Shown here: positions 52,242-59,781 of the stretch, in pieces | How positions within the stretch are numbered: position 1 is the stretch's first letter | How the letters are laid out: each line of letters starts with the position of its first letter | Assembly: GCF_051486985.1 (NCBI RefSeq) | Contig: NZ_JAHVDV010000033.1 | Location: 1 to 59,781 of the forward strand | DNA length: 59,781 nt | Origin: CBFFRJ01 sp051486985 | Lineage (GTDB): Bacteria; Pseudomonadota; Gammaproteobacteria; Enterobacterales; Enterobacteriaceae | Reading direction: 5' to 3' | Made by a program: the position numbers and the translations under genes | The notes under the pieces: model-generated | What the model was told of the DNA's origin: nothing | Databases searched by the model: none | What the model saw: the letters and a program-made list of their open reading frames with translations, nothing else

Positions 52242-54025
52242 AATGCCTCTCCTGATGCAAGGCGAACAACAACTGAACGAGGGGGCAGTTCATTGCCCAT
52301 ACCCGGTAGCGCGAAAAGCGTGGTGCCGGGCAGATCCGGAACAGGATGTGTCTGCGTACTGATATTTACCGCCAGGGAGAGGGTGCCTTTCGGGAAAGCC
52401 CAGGACACGGCAAAGAAGCCCGGTGCCGTATGGATAACCTTGCCGCAGCCTCCTCTGGCGGTCTGCAAAAGCGGAACGATATGTTGCTGGCGCAGCGCCA
52501 GTAGCTGGCGGCTCAGTGCAAGCCAGGATTTTCCTTCCGGCGTCTCCTGCGCGGCCCAGTTGAGGGTAGATGCCGCAAAGGTGTCGGGGGCGTTCGGGTC
52601 AGGCACATCGGAACCTTCATATCCCGAATGACCTTCAAACTCTTTTGCCCGTCCTTCACGAACCGCTTTCGCCAGCTCACCGTGAAAATCGGTAAAGAAC
52701 AGGAAAGGTTGCGTCTCACCGTACTCTTCACCCATAAACAGCAACGGTATATGGGGCGAAAGTAGCAGGGCGGCGTAGAGCACCTGGGTTGTTTCCGCGC
52801 CAGCAAGCGTTATCAGTCGCTCCCCCAGTGCACGGTTTCCTACCTGATCGTGATTCTGTATAAAATCGACGAAAGCGACCGGAGGCTGGCTGCGGCTGTC
52901 CACGCCACGCTTTTCACCGCTCTGCGACGATACCTCGCCCTGGTAGGCGAACCCTTCAGTCAGCGCACGCGCAATCAGTTTTTCAGGGGCTTTCGCGAAA
53001 TCCTGATAATAGGCATGCGTTTCGCCTGTCGCGAAGACGTGCACGGCGTTATGGAGATCGTCATTCCATTCACCGGTAAACAGCGGCGCCGTACCGTCCT
53101 CTTCACGCGGGTGGAGTGAAATAATATTGCGGCAGTCTTCCGTGGTGAGGTGAACCGGTCGGTCCGTTATCTCGGCACGGATGCGTTCAGCGATTTCAAT
53201 AAGAAGGTGTTTTTCAGAATTATCTTCAATCTGATCGATAGCGTCGAAGCGCAGTCCGTCAAAGTGAAACTCTTTCAACCAGTATAACGGGGCGTCCCCG
53301 ATGTAGTGGCGTACGGCCTCCACATCATAGGCAATACCTGCTCCCCAAGGGGTCGAGCGCGATTTATCAAAGAAGTCCGGCGACAGCAAGGGCAGGTAAT
53401 TACCCTCAGGGCCAAAATGGTTGAGTACGATATCGAGCACGACGGAGAGACCCAGACCGTGAGCAGCGTCAACAAAGGCTTTCACGTCATCCGGTGTGCC
53501 GTAGGCGCTGTGCGGGGCGTAAAGCAATACGCCGTCATAGCCCCAGCCGCGGTTACCGCCCGCCTGAGAAAGCGGCATCAGCTCAATCTGGGTGATACCG
53601 AGATCGGCAAGATAAGGCAGTTTCGCGATGGCAGCCTGCAGTGTCCCTTCGGGGGTGAAGGTGCCCACATGCAGTTCATAAATCACCGTTTCTTCCCACG
53701 GACGTCCACGCCATTCCGTGTGCTGCCAGACATAGTGGTGCGGGTCGATGACCAGAGAAGGGCCGTTCACATCGGCTTTCTGCGCCCGGGAGGCAGGGTC
53801 AGGAATAACCATCCCGTCTTCAAGTACGTAGTGGTATTCCGTTCCGGGTTTAACGCCCTCTACACGCAGTTCAAACCAGCCATCTCCCTGCGGTTGCATG
53901 GGGAGATCGTTACCGGCAAGTCTCAGCGTAATGGCTGGCTGCCCGGTCGCCCAGACACGAAAAAGCACAGCGCCGTTATCCAGGTACTCAGCGCCCCAGC
54001 GTTTAATAAATGATTTTGACTCCAT
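52238..54025 (-). CDS. Malto-oligosyltrehalose trehalohydrolase TreZ
   Basis: GH13 hydrolase of 595 residues that releases trehalose from the product of TreY. An N-terminal beta domain (1-110) precedes the barrel with DIVLNHFGPEGN, the nucleophile in GLRFDAIDQI, the acid in TTEDCRNI and FIQNHDQVGN. GAGGGAGTTGA precedes ATG. It is the first gene of the treZ-treY-glgX operon, giving glycogen-derived trehalose for osmotic or desiccation tolerance. No treS or otsAB in this window. Confidence 0.94.
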   Translation of the reverse strand: MESKSFIKRWGAEYLDNGAVLFRVWATGQPAITLRLAGNDLPMQPQGDGWFELRVEGVKPGTEYHYVLEDGMVIPDPASRAQKADVNGPSLVIDPHHYVWQHTEWRGRPWEETVIYELHVGTFTPEGTLQAAIAKLPYLADLGITQIELMPLSQAGGNRGWGYDGVLLYAPHSAYGTPDDVKAFVDAAHGLGLSVVLDIVLNHFGPEGNYLPLLSPDFFDKSRSTPWGAGIAYDVEAVRHYIGDAPLYWLKEFHFDGLRFDAIDQIEDNSEKHLLIEIAERIRAEITDRPVHLTTEDCRNIISLHPREEDGTAPLFTGEWNDDLHNAVHVFATGETHAYYQDFAKAPEKLIARALTEGFAYQGEVSSQSGEKRGVDSRSQPPVAFVDFIQNHDQVGNRALGERLITLAGAETTQVLYAALLLSPHIPLLFMGEEYGETQPFLFFTDFHGELAKAVREGRAKEFEGHSGYEGSDVPDPNAPDTFAASTLNWAAQETPEGKSWLALSRQLLALRQQHIVPLLQTARGGCGKVIHTAPGFFAVSWAFPKGTLSLAVNISTQTHPVPDLPGTTLFALPGMGNELPPRSVVVRLASGEAL

Positions 54026-54220
54026 TCAACTCCCTCGTTCAGTACAAAGCTGTCAATGGACGGCGAAGATGTCCTCACTGCCGGACACCTGAAGGCTTAC
54101 GAAGCAAATCATAGTCTATTCCTGGAAAATAGATGTGACAGTGTCACTTAGGCGAGGGATCTTACCCCTCAAAAACAGGTTAAGGAGTGAATTTTTTGAT
54201 GAGAGGAAAGGGCGGCGGCG

Positions 54221-54967
54221 CTATTCGCCCTGTCGATGCAACTCGAGTGTAAAGTCATAGTACTCGTTGAGACACCAGGTCCAGGTGTGTTCAACCGGGA
54301 CATCGTTATGGCTGAAGCCGGTGCGGGTCACCAATAAGAGTGGCGACTGGGGTTTCACAGAGAGATAGTGCGCAAGACGTTCATCCGCAGCGACGGCCGA
54401 AAACCGCTGACTGGCACGTAAAACCGGCGCGCCCTGCCGTTCAAGATAAAGATAGAGTGAATCATCCAGACTGCTCAGGTTTACCAGCAGCCGGGCAGGG
54501 AGGAGGGCAGTTTGCAGGGAAACCGCAACGCCGTTTATTTTTCGCAGTCGCGTCAGCTCCACCACCTCACCCTGTTCAGCAGACAGATGCAGGATACGCC
54601 GTTCCGTATCGGTTGACGGGCGGCGGGAAAAGCCCACCAGTTCACTCTGCGCCTGGCCACCATTCGCTTTTGCCATTTCACTAAAACTTTCAAGCATCGG
54701 CATGGACTGGCGGATATGCGGCGCGACAAAAGTACCCGATCCCTGACTGCGCAGCAGAATACCGTCCTCCAGAAGCAGCTGAAACGCTTTGCGTACCGTC
54801 CCCCTGGCAATCTCAAGCTTATCGACCAGCTCACGCTCAGAGGGGAGCACATCACCGGGACGTAATTCTCCGCGGGTGATGGCCGTTTTAATGGCATTCA
54901 CCAGTTGCCTGTAAAGGGGCATACCACTTCGGGGATCGAATCTGAAAAGGTCTGTAGTAAAGGACAT
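54221..54967 (-). CDS. GntR/HutC-type regulator (UTRA domain)
   Basis: From ATG at 54967 the protein has 248 residues: winged helix (MPLYRQLVNAIKTAITRGELRPGDVLPSERELVDK, about 16-50, and IARGTVRKAFQLLLEDGIL), then a UTRA ligand domain ending in WTWCLNEYYDFTLEL. The longest frame starts at 55000, but that ATG lies inside an ATGTACCA operator-like box and lacks a ribosome-binding site. It is divergent from the DUF7916 gene and probably regulates it in response to a sugar or sugar phosphate. Confidence 0.83.
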   Translation of the reverse strand: MSFTTDLFRFDPRSGMPLYRQLVNAIKTAITRGELRPGDVLPSERELVDKLEIARGTVRKAFQLLLEDGILLRSQGSGTFVAPHIRQSMPMLESFSEMAKANGGQAQSELVGFSRRPSTDTERRILHLSAEQGEVVELTRLRKINGVAVSLQTALLPARLLVNLSSLDDSLYLYLERQGAPVLRASQRFSAVAADERLAHYLSVKPQSPLLLVTRTGFSHNDVPVEHTWTWCLNEYYDFTLELHRQGE

Positions 54968-54991
54968 AATCATCAACTGGTTCATTATATC

Positions 54992-55149
54992 ATGTACCAA
55001 TTGTTATCCATGTTGGCTGTTCTGTCACCATTCTGCTGAAAAAAGCCGCCTGCTCACCCGCGATAACGATCACAAAATAACCTTGATGCAATGGCAGTTA
55101 GATAATGCATTCAGCTAATGTATATGAGTGGTACATAACTGGTATACAT
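54992..55149. promoter_or_regulatory. Putative GntR operators: ATGTACCA, TGGTACAT, TGGTATACAT
   Basis: ATGTACCA at 54992-54999 is the reverse complement of TGGTACAT at 55129-55136, and TGGTATACAT at 55140-55149 is a related box starting 11 bp later. The pair lies just before the DUF7916 gene and the single box at the regulator gene. The arrangement suits a HutC-type repressor binding both promoters. Confidence 0.6.
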
Positions 55150-55165
55150 TTTGGGAGAGGGGTAG

Positions 55166-56095
55166 ATGGCACAAAAAAGATTACTGGATTGTTGCGCTTC
55201 TGAACTGGTACAGCTCGATAAACACGGGCTGATTTATGCCATTCGCGCCAGTGAAGGGCGGGTAGTGATGAGTGAAACCATCGCCATTACTCAACCCTTA
55301 TTACCTGGCGTGACCAATGCAGAAGTAGCCGCGTCGCAGGGCGCTGATATTCTGCTGCTCAATATGTTCGACTGTCATACTCCCCGCATTGAGGGATTAC
55401 CTCCCGGCACGCCTGGGCAAGCGGCAATTAAGGTTTTACAACGGCTGACCGGGCGTATTATTGGTGTCAATCTGGAGGCCGTGGACCCGGACTTTGCCGC
55501 CCGTCATGATGACATATGGGCCATGACGGCGGGGCGGGCCGCTACGCCTGAAAACGCCCGTGCCGTAGTGGAGATGGGTGCCAGAATCATTGTGCTGACC
55601 GGGAATCCAAATAATGGCGTAAGCAATCGTGCCCTGGGCGTGGCACTTAAGGCCATACGGGATGCTATAGGTGACAGCGCACTGCTTATTACCGGGAAAA
55701 TGCATGGAGCGGGGCTGGTGGGTGAAAGCGGCAGTGCCATTATTACCGAAGAGGATGTTGCCTGGTTTGCCGACCAGGGTGCGGATGTGGTTCTGATCCC
55801 CGCGCCAGGCACCGTGCCGGGAATGAGCCAACAAAGGGTTACGTCACTGACTGAGGCCGCGCATGCGAAGGGGATGATGGCGATGACCGCCATCGGAACC
55901 TCGCAGGAAGGCGCCGATGTCAGCACTCTGCGCCAGATTGCGCTGATGAGTAAAATGGCCGGAGCAGATATGCATCACATTGGCGATACCGGATTTATGG
56001 GCATTGCGCTGCCGGAAAATATCTATGCTTACAGTGTGGCCATAAGAGGGGTGCGGCATACCCTGACGCGCATGGCCCGCTCGGTACTGCGCTAA
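55166..56095 (+). CDS. DUF7916-type TIM-barrel protein of unknown function
   Basis: A 309-residue soluble protein. It has a run of beta-strand-alternating motifs typical of TIM barrels: GADILLLNMF, RIIGVNLEAVDPD, ARIIVLTGNPNNGVSN, ALLITGKMHGAG, GADVVLIPAPGTVPGM and GMMAMTAIGTSQEGAD. The NPNNGVSN and HGAG stretches look like phosphate or metal-binding loops. GAGAGGGG precedes ATG by five bases. It is monocistronic and divergent from the GntR regulator, so a role in sugar metabolism is plausible. I know relatives only as uncharacterised proteins in carbohydrate loci. Confidence 0.75.
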   Translation: MAQKRLLDCCASELVQLDKHGLIYAIRASEGRVVMSETIAITQPLLPGVTNAEVAASQGADILLLNMFDCHTPRIEGLPPGTPGQAAIKVLQRLTGRIIGVNLEAVDPDFAARHDDIWAMTAGRAATPENARAVVEMGARIIVLTGNPNNGVSNRALGVALKAIRDAIGDSALLITGKMHGAGLVGESGSAIITEEDVAWFADQGADVVLIPAPGTVPGMSQQRVTSLTEAAHAKGMMAMTAIGTSQEGADVSTLRQIALMSKMAGADMHHIGDTGFMGIALPENIYAYSVAIRGVRHTLTRMARSVLR

Positions 56096-56109
56096 GGGTG
56101 AATGAAATG

Positions 56110-56135
56110 AGATATCCGCAGGAGCGCGGATATCT
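56110..56135. terminator. Hairpin between convergent DUF7916 and NudK-like genes
   Basis: AGATATCCGC and GCGGATATCT form a perfect 10-bp stem with a 6-base loop, 15 bases past the DUF7916 stop. The tails (TTGAA forward, CATTTCATTC reverse) are only weakly T-rich, so termination is likely but not certain. Confidence 0.6.
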
Positions 56136-56145
56136 TTGAATCGCG

Positions 56146-56730
56146 TCAGAGAATACCTTTCAGGGCAACGTGATAGAGCAGCATTATCGTTTTTGCGTCC
56201 ACTATCTGGCCGTTTTCAATGGCGGCCAGTGCTTCTTCAAGCGTTATTTCCAGTACTTCAATATCCTCGCCTTCCTCTTTTAGACCGCCTCCCTCACTGA
56301 CCCGATCGCCAGGATTATAGTGCGCAATGTAGAAATAGAGCTTTTCAGTGACAGAACCGGGGCTCATGTAGGCTTCAAAAATTTTCTCTACCTTCTCAAT
56401 TCGATAGCCGGTTTCTTCTTCCGCTTCAGCTTTGATGCGGTTTTCAGGGTCCATGTTATCGAGAAGACCCGCCGCCGCTTCGATGAGGTTACTCTCATGC
56501 CCGTTTACAAAGACCGGGAAACGAAACTGCCGCGTGAGGATAACCGTTCGTTTCTCGCGGTTGTAGAGCAGAATGGTTGCGCCATTCCCTCTGTCGTAGA
56601 CCTCACGATGTTGCCGTTGCCATTCGCCGTTCTGTCGATGCAGGTCAAAGGTGTATTTTCTTAACGTATACCAGTTATCGGACAGCAACTGACTGTCCGT
56701 AATGCGTACTTCTGCACGTTTTGATTGCAC
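56146..56730 (-). CDS. NudK-like Nudix hydrolase
   Basis: GTG at 56730 is the best start: GGAGGAG lies five bases before it and the 194-residue product matches the NudK length (191), beginning with QSKRAEVRITDSQLLSDNWYTL. The Nudix region (GLLDNMDPENR to EEETGYRI, about residues 84-105) is recognisable, with YDRGNGATILLYN just upstream as in NudK. E. coli NudK hydrolyses GDP-mannose and related nucleotide sugars. This copy is more divergent than a strict orthologue, so the substrate may differ. Confidence 0.83.
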   Translation of the reverse strand: MQSKRAEVRITDSQLLSDNWYTLRKYTFDLHRQNGEWQRQHREVYDRGNGATILLYNREKRTVILTRQFRFPVFVNGHESNLIEAAAGLLDNMDPENRIKAEAEEETGYRIEKVEKIFEAYMSPGSVTEKLYFYIAHYNPGDRVSEGGGLKEEGEDIEVLEITLEEALAAIENGQIVDAKTIMLLYHVALKGIL

Positions 56731-56818
56731 GATCGCTCCTCCATACGTAGAGTAGACATCATAAACGGCATTTTCGTGCATTATCAAGATAACTCATGCA
56801 AAAAGAGGGCGCGTCATT

Positions 56819-57577
56819 ATGCTTACCCGGCAACGCAAAGGTTTAATCCTCGATATGCTACGGCGCGAGGGGCAGGTCTACTCTAAGGCGCTCAGTCAGC
56901 AGTTTGCCGTCTCAGAAGATACTGTTCGTCGGGATCTGCGGGAGCTTGCGGCAGCGGGCGAGTTGCAGCGCGTTCACGGTGGTGCGCTCCCGGCTTCAGG
57001 CGCAACGGCAAATTTTGCAAATCGCCAGCTCCTCAGCCTTGACTCCAAAAAACGGGTGGCGCGTAAAGGTGCCGGGCTTATCTCCCCGGGACAGGTTGTC
57101 ATCATTGATGGCGGTACCACGACGGCGGAAATGGTGGCCTTTCTGCCGCCTGAGCTCAATATCACCGTGGTGACACATAGTCCGGGTATCGTCCTGGCGC
57201 TGGTGGAACATCCACTGATTGATGTGATATTAATAGGCGGGAAATTATTCAAACATTCGGTTGTGACAACCGGAACTACGGCCATAGAGGGAATTTCCGC
57301 TATTCAGGCCGATCTCTTTTTTATGGGGGTGACCGGTTTACACGTTCAGACGGGACTGACGACCGGGGATTATGAAGAAGCCAGCGTAAAGCGTGCCTTT
57401 TCGCGGCGGGCCGCAGAGACCATTGTGCTTGCTTCCTCCGAGAAGATAAATGCGGCGTCACCCTATGTCATCGGCTCTCTCTCTCTGGCCGACACGGTTG
57501 TCGTAGACGCTGGTGTTGAACAGGGCCTCGCGCTCTCGCTTGAGGCGGCAGGGGTGATGGTCATCACCGCAGAATAG
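56819..57577 (+). CDS. DeoR/GlpR-family transcriptional regulator
   Basis: A 252-residue regulator with the DeoR winged helix (RKGLILDMLRREGQVYSKALSQQFAVSEDTVRRDLRELAAAGELQRVHGG, residues 6-55, named by its ends) and the sugar-phosphate sensor domain (VIIDGGTTTAEMV near 97-109). No cognate operon is adjacent: the neighbours are the NudK-like gene and an acetyltransferase. It may be the survivor of a lost sugar locus together with the antiterminator remnant downstream. Confidence 0.86.
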   Translation: MLTRQRKGLILDMLRREGQVYSKALSQQFAVSEDTVRRDLRELAAAGELQRVHGGALPASGATANFANRQLLSLDSKKRVARKGAGLISPGQVVIIDGGTTTAEMVAFLPPELNITVVTHSPGIVLALVEHPLIDVILIGGKLFKHSVVTTGTTAIEGISAIQADLFFMGVTGLHVQTGLTTGDYEEASVKRAFSRRAAETIVLASSEKINAASPYVIGSLSLADTVVVDAGVEQGLALSLEAAGVMVITAE

Positions 57578-57590
57578 TTTCTGTTCCCGC

Positions 57591-58214
57591 TTACCGAGCG
57601 CCAGGATCAATAAGCGGGATGTGCGGTGCGGCATGGCGCGGCAGATGGCCGGTCAGCCGCGGATCCGGGCGCATCTCCACCTGAAACGCATAGGGCCTGA
57701 ATCCCGAGCGAATATAAAAATTGAGAGCAGACGGGTGGTCAAAAGTGCAGGTATGCACCCAAAAACGGGTAACAGGTTTTGACCAGGCAAGCTCAATGGC
57801 TTTCGCAATTACCGCTCGACCCACTCCTTTCCCGGTGGTTCCCTGAATAAGCCCCAGAAAAACCAGCTCACACTGCCCCTGCTCGCGAAAATCAAGCTCC
57901 AGTAAACCGATGTCCTGACCCTGATCGCGAATGACATAGATAGTGATGAGATCGTTATTCAGAATATTTTTTAACGTCTGATCGGGCATAAAAAGCCGGG
58001 AAAACCATAACCAGTTTTCACCCACTTTGCGAAAAAGTGCGCGGTATTGTGCCAGGTCATCGCCGATAAAGGGTTCCAGCGTCACGCCTGCTGGCAGGGG
58101 GCAGGTGGCTTGTTGCGGTTTCTGGTGCATCTCAAGGCAGGTCACAACCGAGGCCACGTGGCCGGCCGGGATATCGGAATAACCGAATCCGATGTTGATA
58201 TTGGATGAATTCAT
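57591..58214 (-). CDS. GNAT family N-acetyltransferase
   Basis: A 207-residue protein from ATG at 58214, which has GGGAG five bases upstream; the longer frame starting at 58310 is not needed. The acetyl-CoA motif is in LGLIQGTTGKGVGRAVIAKAIE (about residues 128-149), followed by VHTCTFDHPSALNFYIRSGF. Convergent with the DeoR gene (13 bases between). Substrate unknown. Confidence 0.8.
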   Translation of the reverse strand: MNSSNINIGFGYSDIPAGHVASVVTCLEMHQKPQQATCPLPAGVTLEPFIGDDLAQYRALFRKVGENWLWFSRLFMPDQTLKNILNNDLITIYVIRDQGQDIGLLELDFREQGQCELVFLGLIQGTTGKGVGRAVIAKAIELAWSKPVTRFWVHTCTFDHPSALNFYIRSGFRPYAFQVEMRPDPRLTGHLPRHAAPHIPLIDPGAR

Positions 58215-58328
58215 CTTTCTCCCCTGGTAACTTCCGATGTTTTTAACAAGTCCTTCACTATGCCATAGCAGCATAAAAACAAGAAAGGACAAACGGCGCA
58301 CCCAGGCCATCTTGATGCAATCTCCTTA

Positions 58329-58994
58329 ATGCCCGAAGAGGTGCTCGATATGGCGTCGATGATCATCAGTCTGGCAAATGCCCGGCTGACAAATAAGGTC
58401 AGAGAGCAAATTTTCTTTACTCTCGCCGATCATCTGATGTTTGCCATCGAGCGATATAAGAAGGGGATCGCTATCCAAAACCGGCTGCTATCAGAGGTGC
58501 GCCGTTTTTACCCCCAACAGTATCGCGTCGCCAGCGAGGCCGTCGCGGCGATTACTCAGCAGTACGGCCTTCATCTTCCGGATGAAGAGGCAGGGAATAT
58601 TGCTTTTCACCTGGTTAACGGGCAGACGCAGGGGGATGACGTCGGCCAGACCATGCAGTCGGTGAAGATGCTAAAGGATATTTTTAATCTGGTGCAGTAT
58701 CACTTTAAACAAGCGATCGACACTGAATCACTTAACTACACCCGTTTTCTGGTCCATATGCAGTTTTTCCTGCAGCGGTTACAGGAGGGAGAACTGGATA
58801 AATCCCGCGACAACTTCCTCCTGGTGCAAATCATCAAAGAGTATCCGCAGGTTTACCGTTGTTCACTGTTGATACGAGACTATGTCAAATCACAGCTTGA
58901 TCTCACTCTCGGTGGCAATGAATTGTTATGGCTTACTGTGCATTTGGTGCGTATTACCGGGGCGGATCATGCCCCCGGCATTGAGAGTGTGTGA
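58329..58994 (+). pseudogene. BglG/LicT-type antiterminator lacking its RNA-binding domain
   Basis: The 221-residue frame holds two PRD domains (about 1-105 and 110-215), with PTS-target histidines such as the one in LADHLMFAIER and in NIAFHLVNGQ. It aligns with residues from about 65 onward of BglG; the first 60 or so residues, which form the CAT RNA-binding domain, are missing. The preceding 100 bases have an in-frame stop and no CAT-like code. No PTS permease or ribonucleic antiterminator hairpin is near. It is probably a broken gene, though a PTS-sensing protein cannot be ruled out. Confidence 0.75.
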
Positions 58995-59028
58995 TAAGGC
59001 GAACAGGTGGCACAGTGGGAGCGGTCCA

Positions 59029-59216
59029 TTCACCTTACGCATGGAGTGCTTCCAATGCCGCGCCACTTGTGAATAGCATCGCGGTGAACCGCAATATGTA
59101 ACGCAGGCGGGGTGTTCCATTCACCTTAAGCGTGGTGTGCTTCTGATGCCGCGCCACTTGTGAATAGCATCGCGGTGAACCGCAATATGTAACGCAGGCG
59201 GAGTGTTACGTTCACC
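59029..59216. repeat. 91-bp tandem structured repeat units, right end
   Basis: TTCACCTTA recurs at 59029, 59120 and 59211, exactly 91 bp apart, and the units between are nearly identical (for example CACTTGTGAATAGCATCGCGG occurs in both). Each contains GGTGAAC with an inverted (A/G)TTCACC arm at the next unit border, at the same spacing as in the left-end units, but in the opposite orientation. Confidence 0.9.
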
Positions 59217-59391
59217 TTACGTACCGTTTTTCTCTGTTGCCACTCCACCCGTGAACGTGCAAGGGAGGCTCGCCGCCGCCTCCCTTGCAACCCGGGCTCC
59301 CGGCCAGGAAAATCGCCGCTTCGCGGCATTATTCGCCCCATCCCTGGGGCTCACCCCTTCGGGGCTAGCGCAGGCGCTATTCAAAATTGCT
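59184..59391. repeat. Right copy of the 208-bp inverted repeat
   Basis: Reverse complement of 1-208 with no gaps and about seven substitutions (around 97 percent identity by eye). It keeps the same set of stems, including the 11-bp stem with 8-base loop, here at 59259-59288. Two stems that survive intact in both copies indicate the structure matters or the copies are recent. Confidence 0.9.
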
Positions 59392-59781
59392 CCCGGCAAT
59401 TTTGTCGCCTTATGCCATCTGACTGTCGGGTCGGGGAGCAGCCTGCGTTCCATGCAGGCTATCTCCTCCGCCGGCTTCCCTGCGGGCGGCCCCGGTCAGC
59501 CGTCAACGCCGCATCGATTTTCAGCCGGACCACAACACCCTCGCTGCACGTTACAGTATTAAAAGAAACGCCGGTTTCGCTTTTCTAAAAACGCGACAGC
59601 TGTACCTTTTTTCATCAGGCTACTGGCTTGCCGCGAGGGGGTTGAGTCCCCGCTGAAACCGGCGAGCCGGAGGCCGGAAGACAAGGACTGGCCGCCAGGG
59701 AGGGCGGACAGAGGTTTGTCGAGCCAGGACGGCGAGTCAAACCGGCCGCAGGCTGAGGGCCGGGAGGTGAGCGCAGTGCGC

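Larger units (their letters stand above)
58995..59781. other. Gene-free repeat region at the right end
   Basis: 787 bp without a credible gene. It holds two full and one partial 91-bp tandem unit (59029-59216), the right copy of the 208-bp inverted repeat (59184-59391), a perfect hairpin CAAAATTGC-TCCCG-GCAATTTTG at 59382-59404 straddling the repeat edge, and a GC-rich tail from 59630 on with repeated GCCGG words. The tail resembles no element I can name and runs off the window. Confidence 0.7.

Noticed and set aside
53306..54013. 235-codon plus-strand frame
   Set aside because: It lies entirely opposite treZ, whose catalytic motifs are intact; no start signals.
59029..59216. Possible CRISPR array
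   Set aside because: Units are about 91 bp, contiguous and without variable spacers; no cas genes are present.

Overview
This window reads as chromosome of an enterobacterium close to Enterobacter, Leclercia or Lelliottia. The base composition is moderately GC-rich, and several blocks match the E. coli gene order or protein sequences: ptrR(yneJ)-sad-glsB-yneG-(GGDEF)-uxaB, ymjA, arsRBC and tehA. No tRNA, rRNA, CRISPR array, transposase or integrase is visible.

Layout. (1) 1-520: structured repeat DNA without a gene. (2) 521-9519: a two-armed sugar-acid locus. The left arm (minus strand) encodes an iron-type alcohol dehydrogenase, a NanA/DapA-type aldolase, a Na+ symporter, a cytoplasmic sialidase-fold protein, a YhcH-type anomerase-like protein and an SDR. 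The right arm (plus strand) encodes a DUF1537 four-carbon acid-sugar kinase, a PdxA2-type dehydrogenase and a DeoR regulator. Inverted TCAATCA/TGATTGA sites lie between the arms. (3) 9533-22806: lactate dehydrogenase-like gene, acetyltransferase, ptrR, sad, an inserted chemoreceptor, glsB, yneG, three consecutive GGDEF genes, an acetyltransferase, uxaB and a 34-codon membrane peptide gene. (4) 22835-27468: MocR regulator with a divergent AhpD-like gene, then an AT-richer PAAR-phospholipase (Tle1-like) type VI secretion effector with its lipoprotein immunity candidate. (5) 27713-36025: chemotaxis and c-di-GMP block with two chemoreceptors, an EAL-HDOD protein, ymjA and a CHASE4-PAS-GGDEF-EAL protein; two sigma-28-like promoters are visible. 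(6) 36220-40466: arsRBC and a mesD-mesX pair for folate-independent methionine synthesis. (7) 40856-47486: cold-shock-domain protein, VOC protein, EamA transporter/MocR divergent pair with a palindromic operator, MDR reductase, MFS transporter and tehA. (8) 47602-54025: treZ-treY-glgX trehalose synthesis operon. (9) 54221-58994: GntR regulator with a divergent DUF7916-type gene, NudK-like Nudix hydrolase, DeoR regulator, acetyltransferase and a BglG-type antiterminator that has lost its RNA-binding domain. (10) 58995-59781: repeat DNA again.

The two ends are related. Bases 1-208 are an ungapped reverse-complement match to 59184-59391 with about seven mismatches, so the whole gene content is bracketed by an inverted repeat made of consecutive stem-loops and flanked by 91-92 bp tandem units.

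The most interesting candidate system is the sugar-acid locus. Its gene set fits a route in which a glycosidically bound 3-deoxy-2-ulosonic acid is imported, released by the sialidase-fold hydrolase, ring-opened, split by the aldolase into pyruvate and a four-carbon aldehyde acid, reduced to a threonate-type acid, phosphorylated and oxidised to dihydroxyacetone phosphate. The plant pectin sugar acid Dha (3-deoxy-D-lyxo-heptulosarate) fits this carbon count and stereochemistry. This is an inference, not something the sequence proves. Start codons were adjusted by hand where a ribosome-binding site or family length favoured a different start; all assignments come from reading the sequence, with no database search.
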